64,000 nt of DNA from Hyaloscypha bicolor E (taxonomy: Eukaryota; Ascomycota; Leotiomycetes; Helotiales; Hyaloscyphaceae): positions 496,001 to 560,000 of the forward strand of contig NW_020194677.1 in the NCBI RefSeq assembly GCF_002865645.1, given 5' to 3'. A program made the translations under genes and the position numbers. The first letter of the stretch is position 1. Each line of letters starts with the position of its first letter. The notes beneath the pieces were generated by a model, which was given only the letters and a program-made list of their open reading frames with translations, did not search any database and was not told the origin of the DNA. Below, piece by piece: positions 40,561 through 50,899 of this stretch.

Positions 40561-42180
40561 CTATTTAAAAGAAAGAAAGAATCTAAATAGCTAAGAAAAG
40601 GCCCGGAATAATAATAAAGATATTCTTTTTCTAGGATTTTTTATTTATAAAGGTTTTCTAGAGTTTTATTAAGGCTTATAAAAATTATATTTATATTATT
40701 AGAAAAAGATTTAGAATTAAAAAAGATTTGTTATAAATAAACTTTAATTTCTATAAATTTCTAATTTTTAAAATAAAAATACTAAATACCGGTTTTATTT
40801 AGAATTTAATAAAAAATCGAATAATATTTTCTGAAATTTGCTTATTCTTTAATAAGACATAATTATAGTATAATAATATTAGTATCAAGAATATTAAAAG
40901 AAGTAAATAAGGAATTTATAATTATTATATATATCTTATAAAAGGCCCGAACTTCTAAAATTAAATCCCGAATAGCTATAAATATTATATTATTAGTATT
41001 TAAAATATTATTAGTAAATTATATAGAAATCTTAGTAATAATTTTAATAATAAGTTTAATACTTTTGAAATAAATTTTATAATATTTCTTTAAGAAATTA
41101 GTAAGTATTTAAATATATTAGAAAAAACTTATTTTTGAAATACTAACCTAAATAATATTTTTATTAGCCTTATTAAAATAGAAAGCAGAATTTCAAAGTT
41201 TAATAAACTTTTTCTAGTCTTCGAAAATCTAGTTAATAGAATTCTCTTTATTAATATAATACTATTTAGAATATTTTTTAAGAAATTTCTTAAAAATTAT
41301 AATAGTATTTTTCTAGAACTAATAAGCTTTTAATAAATAGTAAGAAATCTAAAGTTATATTAGCTATAATAGATATTAAAGCTAAAGAACTTACTAAAAT
41401 ATAAGATTTAGAACTCTTATTATAATAATTATAGTTCTTTTTATTAAGTATTATAGTATATAAGATAAAGAAATTAATAAATAAATACTTGAAATATTTC
41501 AAGTATTTACTAATAATAGAAAAGAAAGTTATAAGATTATTTTTATATTTATTATTATAAGAATAAATAGTAATACTAAATATTATAGAATTAATTAAAA
41601 AATAATTTAAAAAAACTTAGAAAAAAACAAAAAAAAAGACTAAAAGGCAATAATAGAAAAAATTATTATATATATAATTATTAGAAAAAAAGAGAATATA
41701 TAGTAATATAAAAAGGTTCTTTTATAAAAATAGAGAACTATTTGAATTAATTACTAGTTTTTATACTAATTCTAATTAGAAATTAGTATAATTAATTAAT
41801 ATATATTTCTAGAAGCCTATAAATAATTTTTGAGATCTCAGAAATATTTATATAGATTTTTTATATAAATATTTCATTAAATTCTTTTTATAAAGCTATT
41901 TAGATTATTCTAATATAAAATCTAATAAGTAATATTAATTTTATAGGGTAATATCTTAGTATTTTAGATTAAGCTAATTAAAATATTTAGTTCCTAAACG
42001 AAATTGCAATTATTAGCTAGCTTCTATATCTAAAGTATAATTACTATTTCTTCTCGCTTATTTAGCCCTAATATAATTAGACGATTTTTACGTTTATTAC
42101 TTAGATTATATTAGTAAAACTATCTCTTAAAATACTATAAGTTTATCTTAATTAAATATATAATTAATTAAATATTTTAT
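40561..42180. other. RIPped intergenic or decayed element sequence, no assignment
   Basis: This is the expected place for the 3' end of the split gypsy element. A 70-codon minus-strand frame (41,290-41,502) encodes a Leu/Ile/Tyr-rich peptide containing SSKSYILVSSLALISIIANI. The minus frame upstream and downstream of it also has scattered coding character. It could be part of a decayed transposon protein. No second copy or known motif was found, and I do not call it a gene. Confidence 0.3.
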
Positions 42181-43190
42181 TAGAATAAATTAATAGATCT
42201 TGGAAATAAGATTCTAGAAAAGAGATATAATTATAATATATATAGAATTATATATAACCTAAAGGCATATAATAAACCTCGAATATTATAGGTATTAATT
42301 AGGGAAATTAATAGTTCTTTAATATTATAATTATATTACTATTTATATTATAGGCTTTAGGCTTATAAATTATAATATATATATATATATTAGTTTACTA
42401 GTAATATATAGTACTATTATATAGATATGAAATACTATTTATATAAGATTAGTAAAGTTATTATTATTTAGAAATAGGAATTATAGATTATAATATTAAT
42501 ATATAATCCCTAAATCTGCTAAGCCTAAAGGGGTCTAGTCTACTAGTCGAGTTACTTATGGAATGCGAAGTTATATAACTATATCCCGTATCCCATATCC
42601 CGTTACCTATATCCCATATCTCGTGTCCCGTAACTGCGCACGTGACTCCTAAAGAAATAGCTATACTAATAATATATATTATTAGGAGCTCTTATTTAGA
42701 GGAGGCTTTTCTAGATCTTATAGAAGAAATAGAAATTAGTTCTATACTAAATTTAATATTATAATTTTATAACTTACTAATTTATTTTATTATCTTATTA
42801 TTTACTAATAAATACCTTATAAAAATAAATTAATAAATCTTGGAAATAAGATTCTAAAAAAGAAATATAATTATAATATATATAGAATTATATATAACTT
42901 AAGAATATATAATAAATCTCTAATATTACAGATAGTAATTAAAGAAATTAATAGTTCTTTAATATTATAATTATATTACTATTTATATTATAGGCTTTAG
43001 ACTTATAAATTACTAAATATATATATATATATATATATATATTATTAAGAGCTTCTATTTAGAAAAGGCTTTTCTAGACTTTATAGAAAGAATAAAGATT
43101 AATTCTATATTAAATTTAATATTATAATTTTATAACTTACTAATTTATTCTATTATTTTATTACTTACTAATAAATATCTTATATTAAAT
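42181..43190 (+). repeat. two-unit tandem duplication, first unit split by a solo LTR
   Basis: Unit 1 (about 42,181-42,824, including a 284-bp insertion) and unit 2 (about 42,825-43,190) share AATAAATTAATAGATCTTGG, a TAATAGTTCTTTAATATTAT block and ACTTACTAATTTATT in the same order. Unit length without the insertion is about 360 bp. Unit 2 has a long TA run where unit 1 carries the LTR. The origin of the unit is unknown. Confidence 0.85.
42388..42671 (-). repeat. solo LTR of the copia element
   Basis: This 284-bp sequence matches the copia LTRs at 12,874 and 18,931. ATATA flanks both sides, which fits a 5-bp target duplication but lies in a TA run and is weak proof. Part of it (42,540-42,660) is unusually well preserved, with CCCGTATCCC and GCGCACGTGACTCC. 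This copy therefore shows the original LTR better than the element at 12,874-19,222. Confidence 0.88.
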
Positions 43191-44916
43191 ATATATAATT
43201 AAAAAGCACTTATATATAATATAATTTATTTATAATATCTAGTTTATTATTATTATAATTCGATATTAACTTAAAAATTATTATAATTATTTTAATATAT
43301 TTCAAATACTTGAAATTATTAATAATTTAATATATAAATTATATTTTTTTATATTTTTATAATTATAATAGAATTTATATATATATTAGTATTTATTTTT
43401 AAAAGCTAATATAAAAAGTTTAATTTATTATTAAAGTTATAATTTTAGCTTATATATATTATATTTTCTAATATTTTTTAAAGTACTTTCTTATTTATTA
43501 TAAAAAAGTATTATAAGATAAAAAGCTAAAATATATAATATATTATTTAGAAAATATAAAAACTAATTAATATTTGGTTTTTGGAAATATAATTAGTAAT
43601 TTGAATTATAATATTATATTAGTTATTATATAAATTCTTAAAATAATAAAAGAAAAAGCCCTTATCTTTATTTAATAAAATTTCTTCTAATATTTTTATA
43701 TAAGATTTAAAATACTTTATATTTTCCAGAAATATATATATTATTAAATAAAAATACTTAAATATTTATAAATAAATATTATTATTTTAAATTATAAGAA
43801 AAAGCTTATATAATTATATTTAAATTTAAATAAATATATAATTCTTTAAAAATTAAGCCAAAATAAAGGCCCTAAAAAAGAAAAGCTATATTAATATTAA
43901 TTAGAAGCTAATTATTTTTATTTTTATTAATAATATAAGTTATTATTATTTTATTTTAATATAAGTAATATATTATTTCTTATATTTTATTTCTTATATT
44001 TTATTTATTAGTATAAATAAAGGATATTAGAAAAAGCTAAATATTTTAGAATAATATAAATTCGAGAGTTATAAGAAAGTTCTTATTAATATAGCTAGTT
44101 ATAGTTTAATAAATAAAATTAATATATTTAAATTATTTTAAAATTACTTTAATAATATCTTTAAATATTTTATATAGTTTTACTTGTTTTTTAAAAGCTT
44201 AATAAGAAATTTCTTTCTTTATATTATAAATTTATTAGAGAATATTATTACTATAGAATTTCATATAATTAGAATTATATTTATATAATATATTTTTAAT
44301 TTATAAACTAAAGTTTAAATTTATTAATTAAATATTTTTTAGAAATTAAAAAAATTAAATTATAAATTATTAAAATAAAAATTAGTAATTTATTATTTAT
44401 TATTTCTTATAAGAGATTTACAGGCTATTTTAATATAATGTTTTTTATATAAGAATATAAGAGAATAATTGAAATTAAATAATTAAAAGTTATTATTAAT
44501 TTCTAAAGAATTTTTAAATAAAACTAATTATTAGAATTCCGGTATTAATATTTAATTTCGGGATATTAAAAGATATTTAGTAATTTAGTAATATTTTCTT
44601 TATTAAGCTATTATAAGTTATTAGAAAGCTTTTTATATTAAAGTTTATTAAATAAGATTTTTATTAAGCTAAGAAATATCTAGCTTTTCTCTCGAAAATT
44701 TTATAAATCTATTACTAAAAGGCTTTTTATAATAAGTTGCCTAAAAAGGAACTCTTTACTAAAATATTTTCTAATATTTTCTTTTTTTTTATTACTTTTA
44801 TTTTTATTTAATATTTTACTTATTTATTTTTAATCTAGAAATTATAAGTTTAAAGAAAACTCAACTAAAACCTTATTAAAATAATTAAATATAGCTTCTT
44901 TTTCTTAAAAGTAATC
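43191..44916. other. RIPped AT-rich DNA without assignable content
   Basis: The composition is like the flanking RIPped elements. No coding stretch, terminal repeat or match to another part of the window was recognised. It ends abruptly at 44,916, where normal GC sequence begins. Confidence 0.5.
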
Positions 44917-45100
44917 TCAGGTGCAGTGTTTACCCCCCTAGGTTTAGCGGCCGCTAGATCGGGCAAGGCGTATGCACGAGCCCGCTGCTACTTTTAAGAT
45001 CTATAAAAGTCGCGCTCCTTCTACTACTTGACTATCTTCTTCAATTTTTTCCCAACGCTTCCCTCAGTCGGCTGCTTGGTATCTCGGTGTCTCGCTATAC
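44917..45100 (+). promoter_or_regulatory. possible core promoter at the left edge of the GC island
   Basis: TCTATAAAAGTCGCG places a TATA box at about 45,000-45,008. A pyrimidine-rich tract with CTTCTTCAATTTTTTCCCAA follows about 40 bp downstream, as at fungal transcription starts. No matching open frame follows, so this is a weak call. The first bases of the island, CAGTGTTTACCCCCC, resemble the end of a hAT-type DNA transposon, but no partner end was seen. Confidence 0.25.
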
Positions 45101-47303
45101 GCCCTCTCTGCCCACCCCTCCTGCCTAGACCCGCCCAGGATCCTCTGTCGGCCTCGCCGCAGCTACAAACCTTGACGAGGCGGCCGGTTTAAAGCCAGAA
45201 CCCTTAATCTCCCACTCTGGACTCAATACTTCTTGATACTCTCGATTATCGCGACAGTAATCATTTCTCTAAGTCGCGTCATATTGGCCGAGATACGAGC
45301 ATCAGCTCAGCTCAGCTCCCTCTCCTCACTATCACACTATTACAATCCTCACGGCAATGCTCCCTCGGTGATTGCGACAGTAAAGGCTTCGGCCTTGGCA
45401 TTGCTTCCCTAGCCTCGATGTATTGCGACCTGGCTAATCGAAGAAATGCGTCGTAACAACACAACTAGCTACTGCCTAGCTATGCCGCGGATGAATTACG
45501 TATCCAGGTCAGATTATAGTAAGCTCCCTTATAATATGGAGACTAGAATATGTACTATATACCTTGATTTAGGCTAACTTATAACGAGAAGGGCTAATAG
45601 CTGCCTATATAGCTATCGCAGATACTAGATTGCATTACCGAAGCTTTTATTGAGCATCCTATAGACCGAATACGAACTGCCGGCAGTGAGCAGATTAGGT
45701 CGCAAGTGGGCGGGGTGATATGGGTGATTGCAGGCCAAGAGAGTTGTCTGACCTCGGATATGGCTAGTTTCGCAGTTCTGGGGGATAAAGTCTGACGCTT
45801 GAGTATTGTATGAAGGTCGTCGATACGGCACGCTGCAGGAGGCGGATTAATATAGTATACACAGCAGACTTGATACAAGAATATCGCTCCACGCGACCCC
45901 TCGTAAATAAGGAAAGTTTGTATATGCCAAGCTCTTATAGAGATGACTATAAGCGGCAGCGGATGGGTGAGGTACAGGATTGGCCGATCACAGTACCATT
46001 TCTGGATCGTCGGTCAAGGCGAGGAAGGAGAAGATCGAGGGGTAGGAGGGCAGGGTGGGGCTGCTTTATGCGCTCTCCTATATCTATTTCCGGTGTACTG
46101 AGGGCTCGTATTGACGGAATAGCAGCTGTGAGCAGCAAATGGGATATGGGGCAAGATTAGAGGACGAGGTCAATCTTTATGCAGCGTTTTGCTTTTAAGC
46201 GGGGCTATATAACTTCTGTACTTCCTGCTCTGGAGACTTCAGCTCAAGAAAATTAGTATTTTTGCCGTATTCCTAAGACGTTCTCCTCTTGCTTATACTA
46301 AATTCTTTCTTAATGGCTACTATTGACCTGAATCATGTCTAATTTTGGGCCCCCCCCTTCAAACCCATTCCTTTATAAGCAGTGCACTGCTTTACACAGC
46401 AAGACCAGTTCTCCAAATCGACTAGCACCGCTGTATAACCAAACAGATCGAATATTTAAACGTAATAACTAGTCCACGTCTGGAGTCGCAACGGCTTGGC
46501 CCTAAGGAGGCGATCCTGTAGCCGGAGCTCAAGGTAAGATTTGAGAGAATATTAAAAATGGTCAAATGCCGTTTAGGAAAGACCGATTAAAGAGCTAAGA
46601 AGCTATCCAAGCTGAAGATATATACAAGAGAGGGAGTAGTAAAACAGTAGTGAAACTGTGTATACGTGCCCTTAACTAATAGAAATGAGCCTGTCTAATC
46701 TGTTATATACTTTATAGGCTGTAATAACGACCCTACTAACTGTAATAACGAAATGGACGACGACTTCTTGTTAATTAAAGAGTTCCTGAGTCAGACTTTA
46801 TACGAGGGGATCTCGATAGGAGGACGCCAGAATCTTGAAGATACCTTCTAGTATATTAAAGAACTTACTCTGGACACAAGTAGAAGCCGTCCTAATATAA
46901 TATAGTTAAGATTAGATAATGGTATAAGTAGTAGTTAAGGTACTCGAAGTATGCGTAACCGTTCTCTAGTTACTATCGCAAGCATGTTCCTAATATAATA
47001 CCGGCTTAGCAAAAATACTTTTGGTATTAATAAGGTATTAATACTGGATAATATTAGTTAGGTATTACAAGAATCAATATGTATTAATACCGAATCAATA
47101 CTTAGCCTTAAATTATTTCTTTCATTTATTATTTAATTTATATAATAATATATTTATATATAATTTCTTTATTTTCTAGTCTTTCTATTAAAGGAATTAC
47201 TTAATATTATTAATAAAAGTTAATAATATCTTAATTTTAAAATGGCCCTCATATTCGGAGAATTTAGTATTGTATTTGTATCTCTTATTAGAACACTTAT
47301 TAT
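45101..47303. other. normal-GC island, left half; no convincing gene
   Basis: The composition is ordinary, so ORFs arise easily on both strands here. The longest is a 116-codon plus frame (45,810-46,160) rich in Arg (RRSRRGRRRSRGRR) that overlaps three minus frames. None resembles a known family, and none has supporting splice or start context. GCGACAGTAA occurs at about 45,253 and 45,374. A short frame from ATG at 46,754 (MDDDFLLIKEFLSQTLYEG) ends after 33 codons and could be an exon remnant. Clusters of GGTATTAATA/TATTAATACC lie at 47,020-47,100. Confidence 0.4.
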
Positions 47304-47308
47304 AAGCG

Positions 47309-47490
47309 TGTTACGCTCTACCGCTTCACTGGTAAATTTAGCGTCACGTGGTCGCAATGACGCATGCGGCTGGGGCTAGTATTTAGAACACCAAGCTCCC
47401 GCACTTACGAGCTTCCCTCCTTAGTTTAGAATCCTTGGATAAAGAGCCACTCTACTTTGCTTTCCAAGCCCAGAGCCCGGTTTCGTGACA
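47309..47490 (+). repeat. solo LTR, 182 bp, with perfect 5-bp target duplication AAGCG
   Basis: It starts TGTTACGCTCTACCG and ends GGTTTCGTGACA, so it has true TG...CA ends. AAGCG lies immediately outside both (47,304-47,308 and 47,491-47,495). It is essentially un-RIPped. A RIPped relative is at 63,490-63,672. It is a leftover of an LTR element removed by LTR-LTR recombination. Orientation is inferred from the shared 3' block GCTTTCCAAGCCC of the gypsy LTR at 22,769. Confidence 0.93.
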
Positions 47491-47495
47491 AAGCG

Positions 47496-47778
47496 AGCCT
47501 TACGAAAATCTCAAAGGCTATTTTTTGCTTAAAATAGCTATATTGAGACGAGTTTTAGTCTAAACTATAAGATAAGTAGCTAAATAGAAAGCCTAAATTA
47601 AGTAGAATATTTGCACTACCAAAAGTTTTCTTATAAGGGAAGTGGTTCTAAAGTTAATTGCAATTAAAGGGGGGAATTGGGTTCCGGGAATCGATACTTT
47701 ATCGATAGTATCGATACCTTACGATTCTGGCATTAATACGTATCGATACCAGAAATTAGATATTTCTGCCAAGCCTGA
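47496..47778. other. spacer between solo LTR and pseudogene
   Basis: It contains ATCGATAC-type repeats at 47,690-47,760, including two TATCGATACC motifs. A TGA at 47,776-47,778 closes the reading frame of the following pseudogene. No gene is seen. Confidence 0.5.
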
Positions 47779-48915
47779 AATTATAATATAGACAAACTAG
47801 TAATTCTCGAAGATAACGAGTCGGATACTCCTGACCCCGAAACCACTACTGAGCTGAGTAAGCCAAATAATCTGTCTAGCTATGGGATATGGCTTGATAT
47901 CGAAGACGGGGGCTATATTGGTAATAACCTCTGTCCAATTCTTATACTCGAGCAGGAAGGCTTGGCTTCTACACTCGCTATGCTCACCCAAGGCCAGCCT
48001 TAGTCTCTCTACTACCCCCTTGACCAGATCAACCAACTTGGTAATAATGGAACTATACGACATATATCAGAGGAACCAGGCCCCCACTCTCTATCTATAC
48101 CGTTGGACGAGAATGGCGGAGGAGGCAGTGAGGAGAAAATCATCTCTGAACTTGAGGAGCAGCCACAAGAGCAACAGCAGCTACAAGAGGCGGTAATTAA
48201 AGCGATAAGGGAGAAAGATGGCGGCGATAATGAGGAGCGAGAGCCGCAGGGAGAAAAGCATTAACGCCAAGAGAATGAAGAGATCAGCCGCGACAACTAT
48301 TACACCAAAGGCGGCGATCGCAGTCACAATACAAACGACAAGGATGACGAGGATAACGAGGATCCACGACCTGCGAAACGGCGGAGGCTTCTCTCGACCG
48401 GCAACGCTCTAATACTACCTGATGAGCCGGCACCCGTAGCTAACGACGACCACCGCCCTTCGCAACCCTCTCAAAGTCCCACCGCTACAGTGGAGTCGGC
48501 ACTATTCGCGGAGTACCAGGAATGGCCCTTTCGAGGCTTCCTAAAACGCACCAAGATCAGGAACACAACGATATACAATCTCTATTCCGAAGCGTTGGGC
48601 ATCCGTTCTAACAAGGAGACGTCCGCAGAGGCTGCAACCCGTCACGACGCTAGCGGATATTCCAAGATGTACCCCGCCGCCGTTTGTCTACGGATAAAGC
48701 GTGTTCAGTGGACAGCAGAAGAGGATGCGGCAGTGCTCAAGATGAAGGACGAGGATGGCTGCTCGTAGGAAGAGATCGCTGAAACCCTCCCCCACCGGAC
48801 CCTAGAGGCGATCCAGGTGCACTTCCCTACGATCCGAGCAGGTGCTAGTGAAGCTAATGTCTCAGGTGGTCAGCAGCAGAAGAGACAGCGAGGCCGGCCC
48901 CGGAAGCAAGCGTGA
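47779..48915 (+). pseudogene. SANT/Myb-like, AT-hook nuclear protein pseudogene
   Basis: A single plus frame runs from the TGA at 47,776 to a natural-looking TGA at 48,913-48,915, cut by three stops: TAG 48,001-48,003, TAA 48,262-48,264 and TAG 48,766-48,768. By context these were Gln (QP-Q-SLYY), Gln (KH-Q-RQ) and Trp (CS-W-EEI). All are single transitions, consistent with mild RIP. Visible parts: an acidic N-terminal stretch, a Gln/Glu-rich segment (QPQEQQQLQE), a basic nuclear signal PAKRRRL (48,370-48,390), and EYQEWPFRGFLKRT near 48,516. A SANT/Myb-like domain starts VQWTAEEDAAVLKMK (48,703-48,831), and a terminal AT-hook RGRPRK is at 48,889-48,906. The likely role was chromatin or DNA binding, an inference from these motifs. 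No start codon is visible, so the 5' end may be lost. The 92-codon open stretch 48,490-48,768 is part of this frame. Confidence 0.8.
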
Positions 48916-49961
48916 GGCTGGCTGTGAAGCTGTAGGAAGGGGCATGAGATTTTCAGAGGTGTTATGGGAAGTGGTGGGAAGTGATGGTTTTGTCGATGGA
49001 CGTTACGGATTAATGGTCCGTAGTTGGAGACTGTTGTGTTGGCTGTTGGCAATGTGGTTTCATTTGAGCTTGCTTTCTCCTGTAAGGTTAGTTTGATTGG
49101 GACATGAGAAGATCACAAATCAGGCTAGCGAACAATATTTTTAGACGAGGTTGATACGGAAGGAGATATGAGGTGGAAGGTAGAACATCTTCACCAGACA
49201 CAATTGATGTATTATAAAACAAGTCGCGCGTTCATTGGGCATCCTTGCTATCCTTGTATCGTTTTCCCCCGGACCATTATGTGCCCCAAATCGAAACAGA
49301 ACGTCCACCCCAACGCCTCACAACGCTGATAACTTGGCCTTGGTTATGCATTCGCTTTTCTTTCTTTCCTCAGACGGTCGGTCTATCGCTCTGCAATGTC
49401 AACCATAGCTACAGCATCTCGTTTGTTATGTATTTAGCTACACATGTTCCTCCCTCTCTTCCCTAGTCGTTCTCCAATCCCCTCTTCATCGCAGGCGTAC
49501 ACGTTCACCAATCAGCACCGTCTCGCTCGACTTCCTCAGCCACTTGTTCAAACGGTTTAGGCATGTCCAAAATGGCTTTGAGGAGGCCAACCCAAATTAC
49601 TCCCTTAGAACACTCTGGATAACTAGTGACCCTTACCAGGTCACTGCATGGAGAACCATTTAATGTGGGCTTCTAGTCCAAATTCCTTTTCTTGAGTGTT
49701 TTCAATAGAATTAGATTATTCAAATAACTTTTGAGGAAGACACGAATGTGCTGAGTAAGTGTGTCGCACTGGGATGGTCTTGGACAGAGAGGGAGGTATT
49801 TGTGTGATAAAGCTTGGATTGTCTATGTTCGGGTGTACTGAGGCCGATAACTAGCTAGACAACAAAACCCGAAAATTGAAAATTGAAAATCAAAAATCGC
49901 AAATAGTAATACTTAATTATTTAATTATAAAATAATAACAAAGTATTTAATTACCCATTAA
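48916..49961. other. normal-GC island, right part; no gene recognised
   Basis: Probable 3' flank of the pseudogene. Frames of 60-84 codons at 48,842-49,096 and 49,245-49,466 lack any recognisable motif. The last 100 bases before 49,961 become AT-rich (AAAATTGAAAATTGAAAATC, then runs of A/T), and E13 copy B is inserted at the end. Confidence 0.5.
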
Positions 49962-50248
49962 TGTGGTACGGCAAGCCGTACTCTATCAAAATCGCTTTGT
50001 TTTGACAGTTTTAATGTTTTGGTCACATGACAAAGGCTAGGCCTTTTGCACGTGACTTGCGGAAATCACATAAGAAAGCTGGCTTTTCTGTAGTTCTAGA
50101 TAATAATCCCTCCTTCATATTTAATTAATTGAGCTTTTATATACTATATACTATTTATGCCTTTAATCTTATTATTTTGCTATTAAGTTATATTTTATAC
50201 TCTAGTATACTTTATATGAGTTTTTATCTTATTATAGTTTCCCTCTTA
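49962..50248 (+). repeat. E13 5' LTR (copy B), best-preserved LTR
   Basis: This LTR is 287 bp, shorter by a 14-bp ACTATTTATACTTT unit that is duplicated in the other LTRs. It keeps TCACATGACAAAGG and GCACGTGACTTGCGG, which show the pre-RIP sequence. The 35-nt palindrome at 50,022-50,056 (GTCACATGACAAAGGC / GCCTTTTGCACGTGAC) is intact here. Confidence 0.93.
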
Positions 50249-50899
50249 TATATTTTATAGGAAGTAATACAGGGAGATTAAAACTTCGCAGTTAAGGTAA
50301 TACTCTTATAAAGTTCTAAGGGATTTCTATAAAGCGGATTATTAGTTTAGTAAGTTTAAGAAAAAAAAGGGCTATTATAATACTTTAAGCCTAAGGCTAA
50401 AATATTAAGGATATATAAGTATTAATTTTAGTATTTTATATTAATTTCTAATATATCTAGTAATTTGAATACGGATTAGCTATAAGATATAATTATTAGT
50501 ATAATATATAAGAGTAGTAAAAATAGAGGCTAATTATAAAAGGAAAAGAAATAAAAGAAATAGACTTTAATATATAAAAATAAAGTTATATTATTAATTT
50601 ATATATTATTTTTAGTTATAGTAAAAACCAGAATAGAAATAGCTTTAGTTTTAGTAATAAAGCTTATTTCTAAATCCAGAAAAAATACCCAAAAGAAAGA
50701 ATACCCTTAATTTCAAATAAAATAATAAATAGAAACCGGAAATAAGAATTAAAAAGAAATCGGAAATAAGAAATTATATAAATAACCTAGAGAAGCTTCT
50801 AGAGAAAGGAAAAGATATTAAGTAAAGATAAAAAAGAGAATTTAGAGAAATTAAAGAAATTAGCGAAATTATATTTATTATTATTATTATTATCTTTAA

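Noticed and set aside
1..44916. Mitochondrial DNA (very AT-rich)
   Set aside because: The content is retrotransposon gag-pol with LTRs and target duplications, CpA is specifically depleted, and normal-GC islands are embedded. No mitochondrial genes or tRNAs are seen.
45594..46160. Overlapping ORFs on both strands (94, 68, 116 and 63 codons)
   Set aside because: They overlap one another, have no recognisable motif or start context, and are expected by chance in a normal-GC stretch.
47797..49096. ORFs at 47,797-48,063 (-), 47,882-48,196 (+), 48,218-48,412 (+), 48,842-49,096 (+) and 48,870-49,052 (-)
   Set aside because: Other-frame or antisense readings of the SANT/AT-hook pseudogene, whose single frame explains the region better.
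49245..49466. 73-codon plus-strand ORF
   Set aside because: No motif, no neighbouring evidence, and within the expected length for chance frames.
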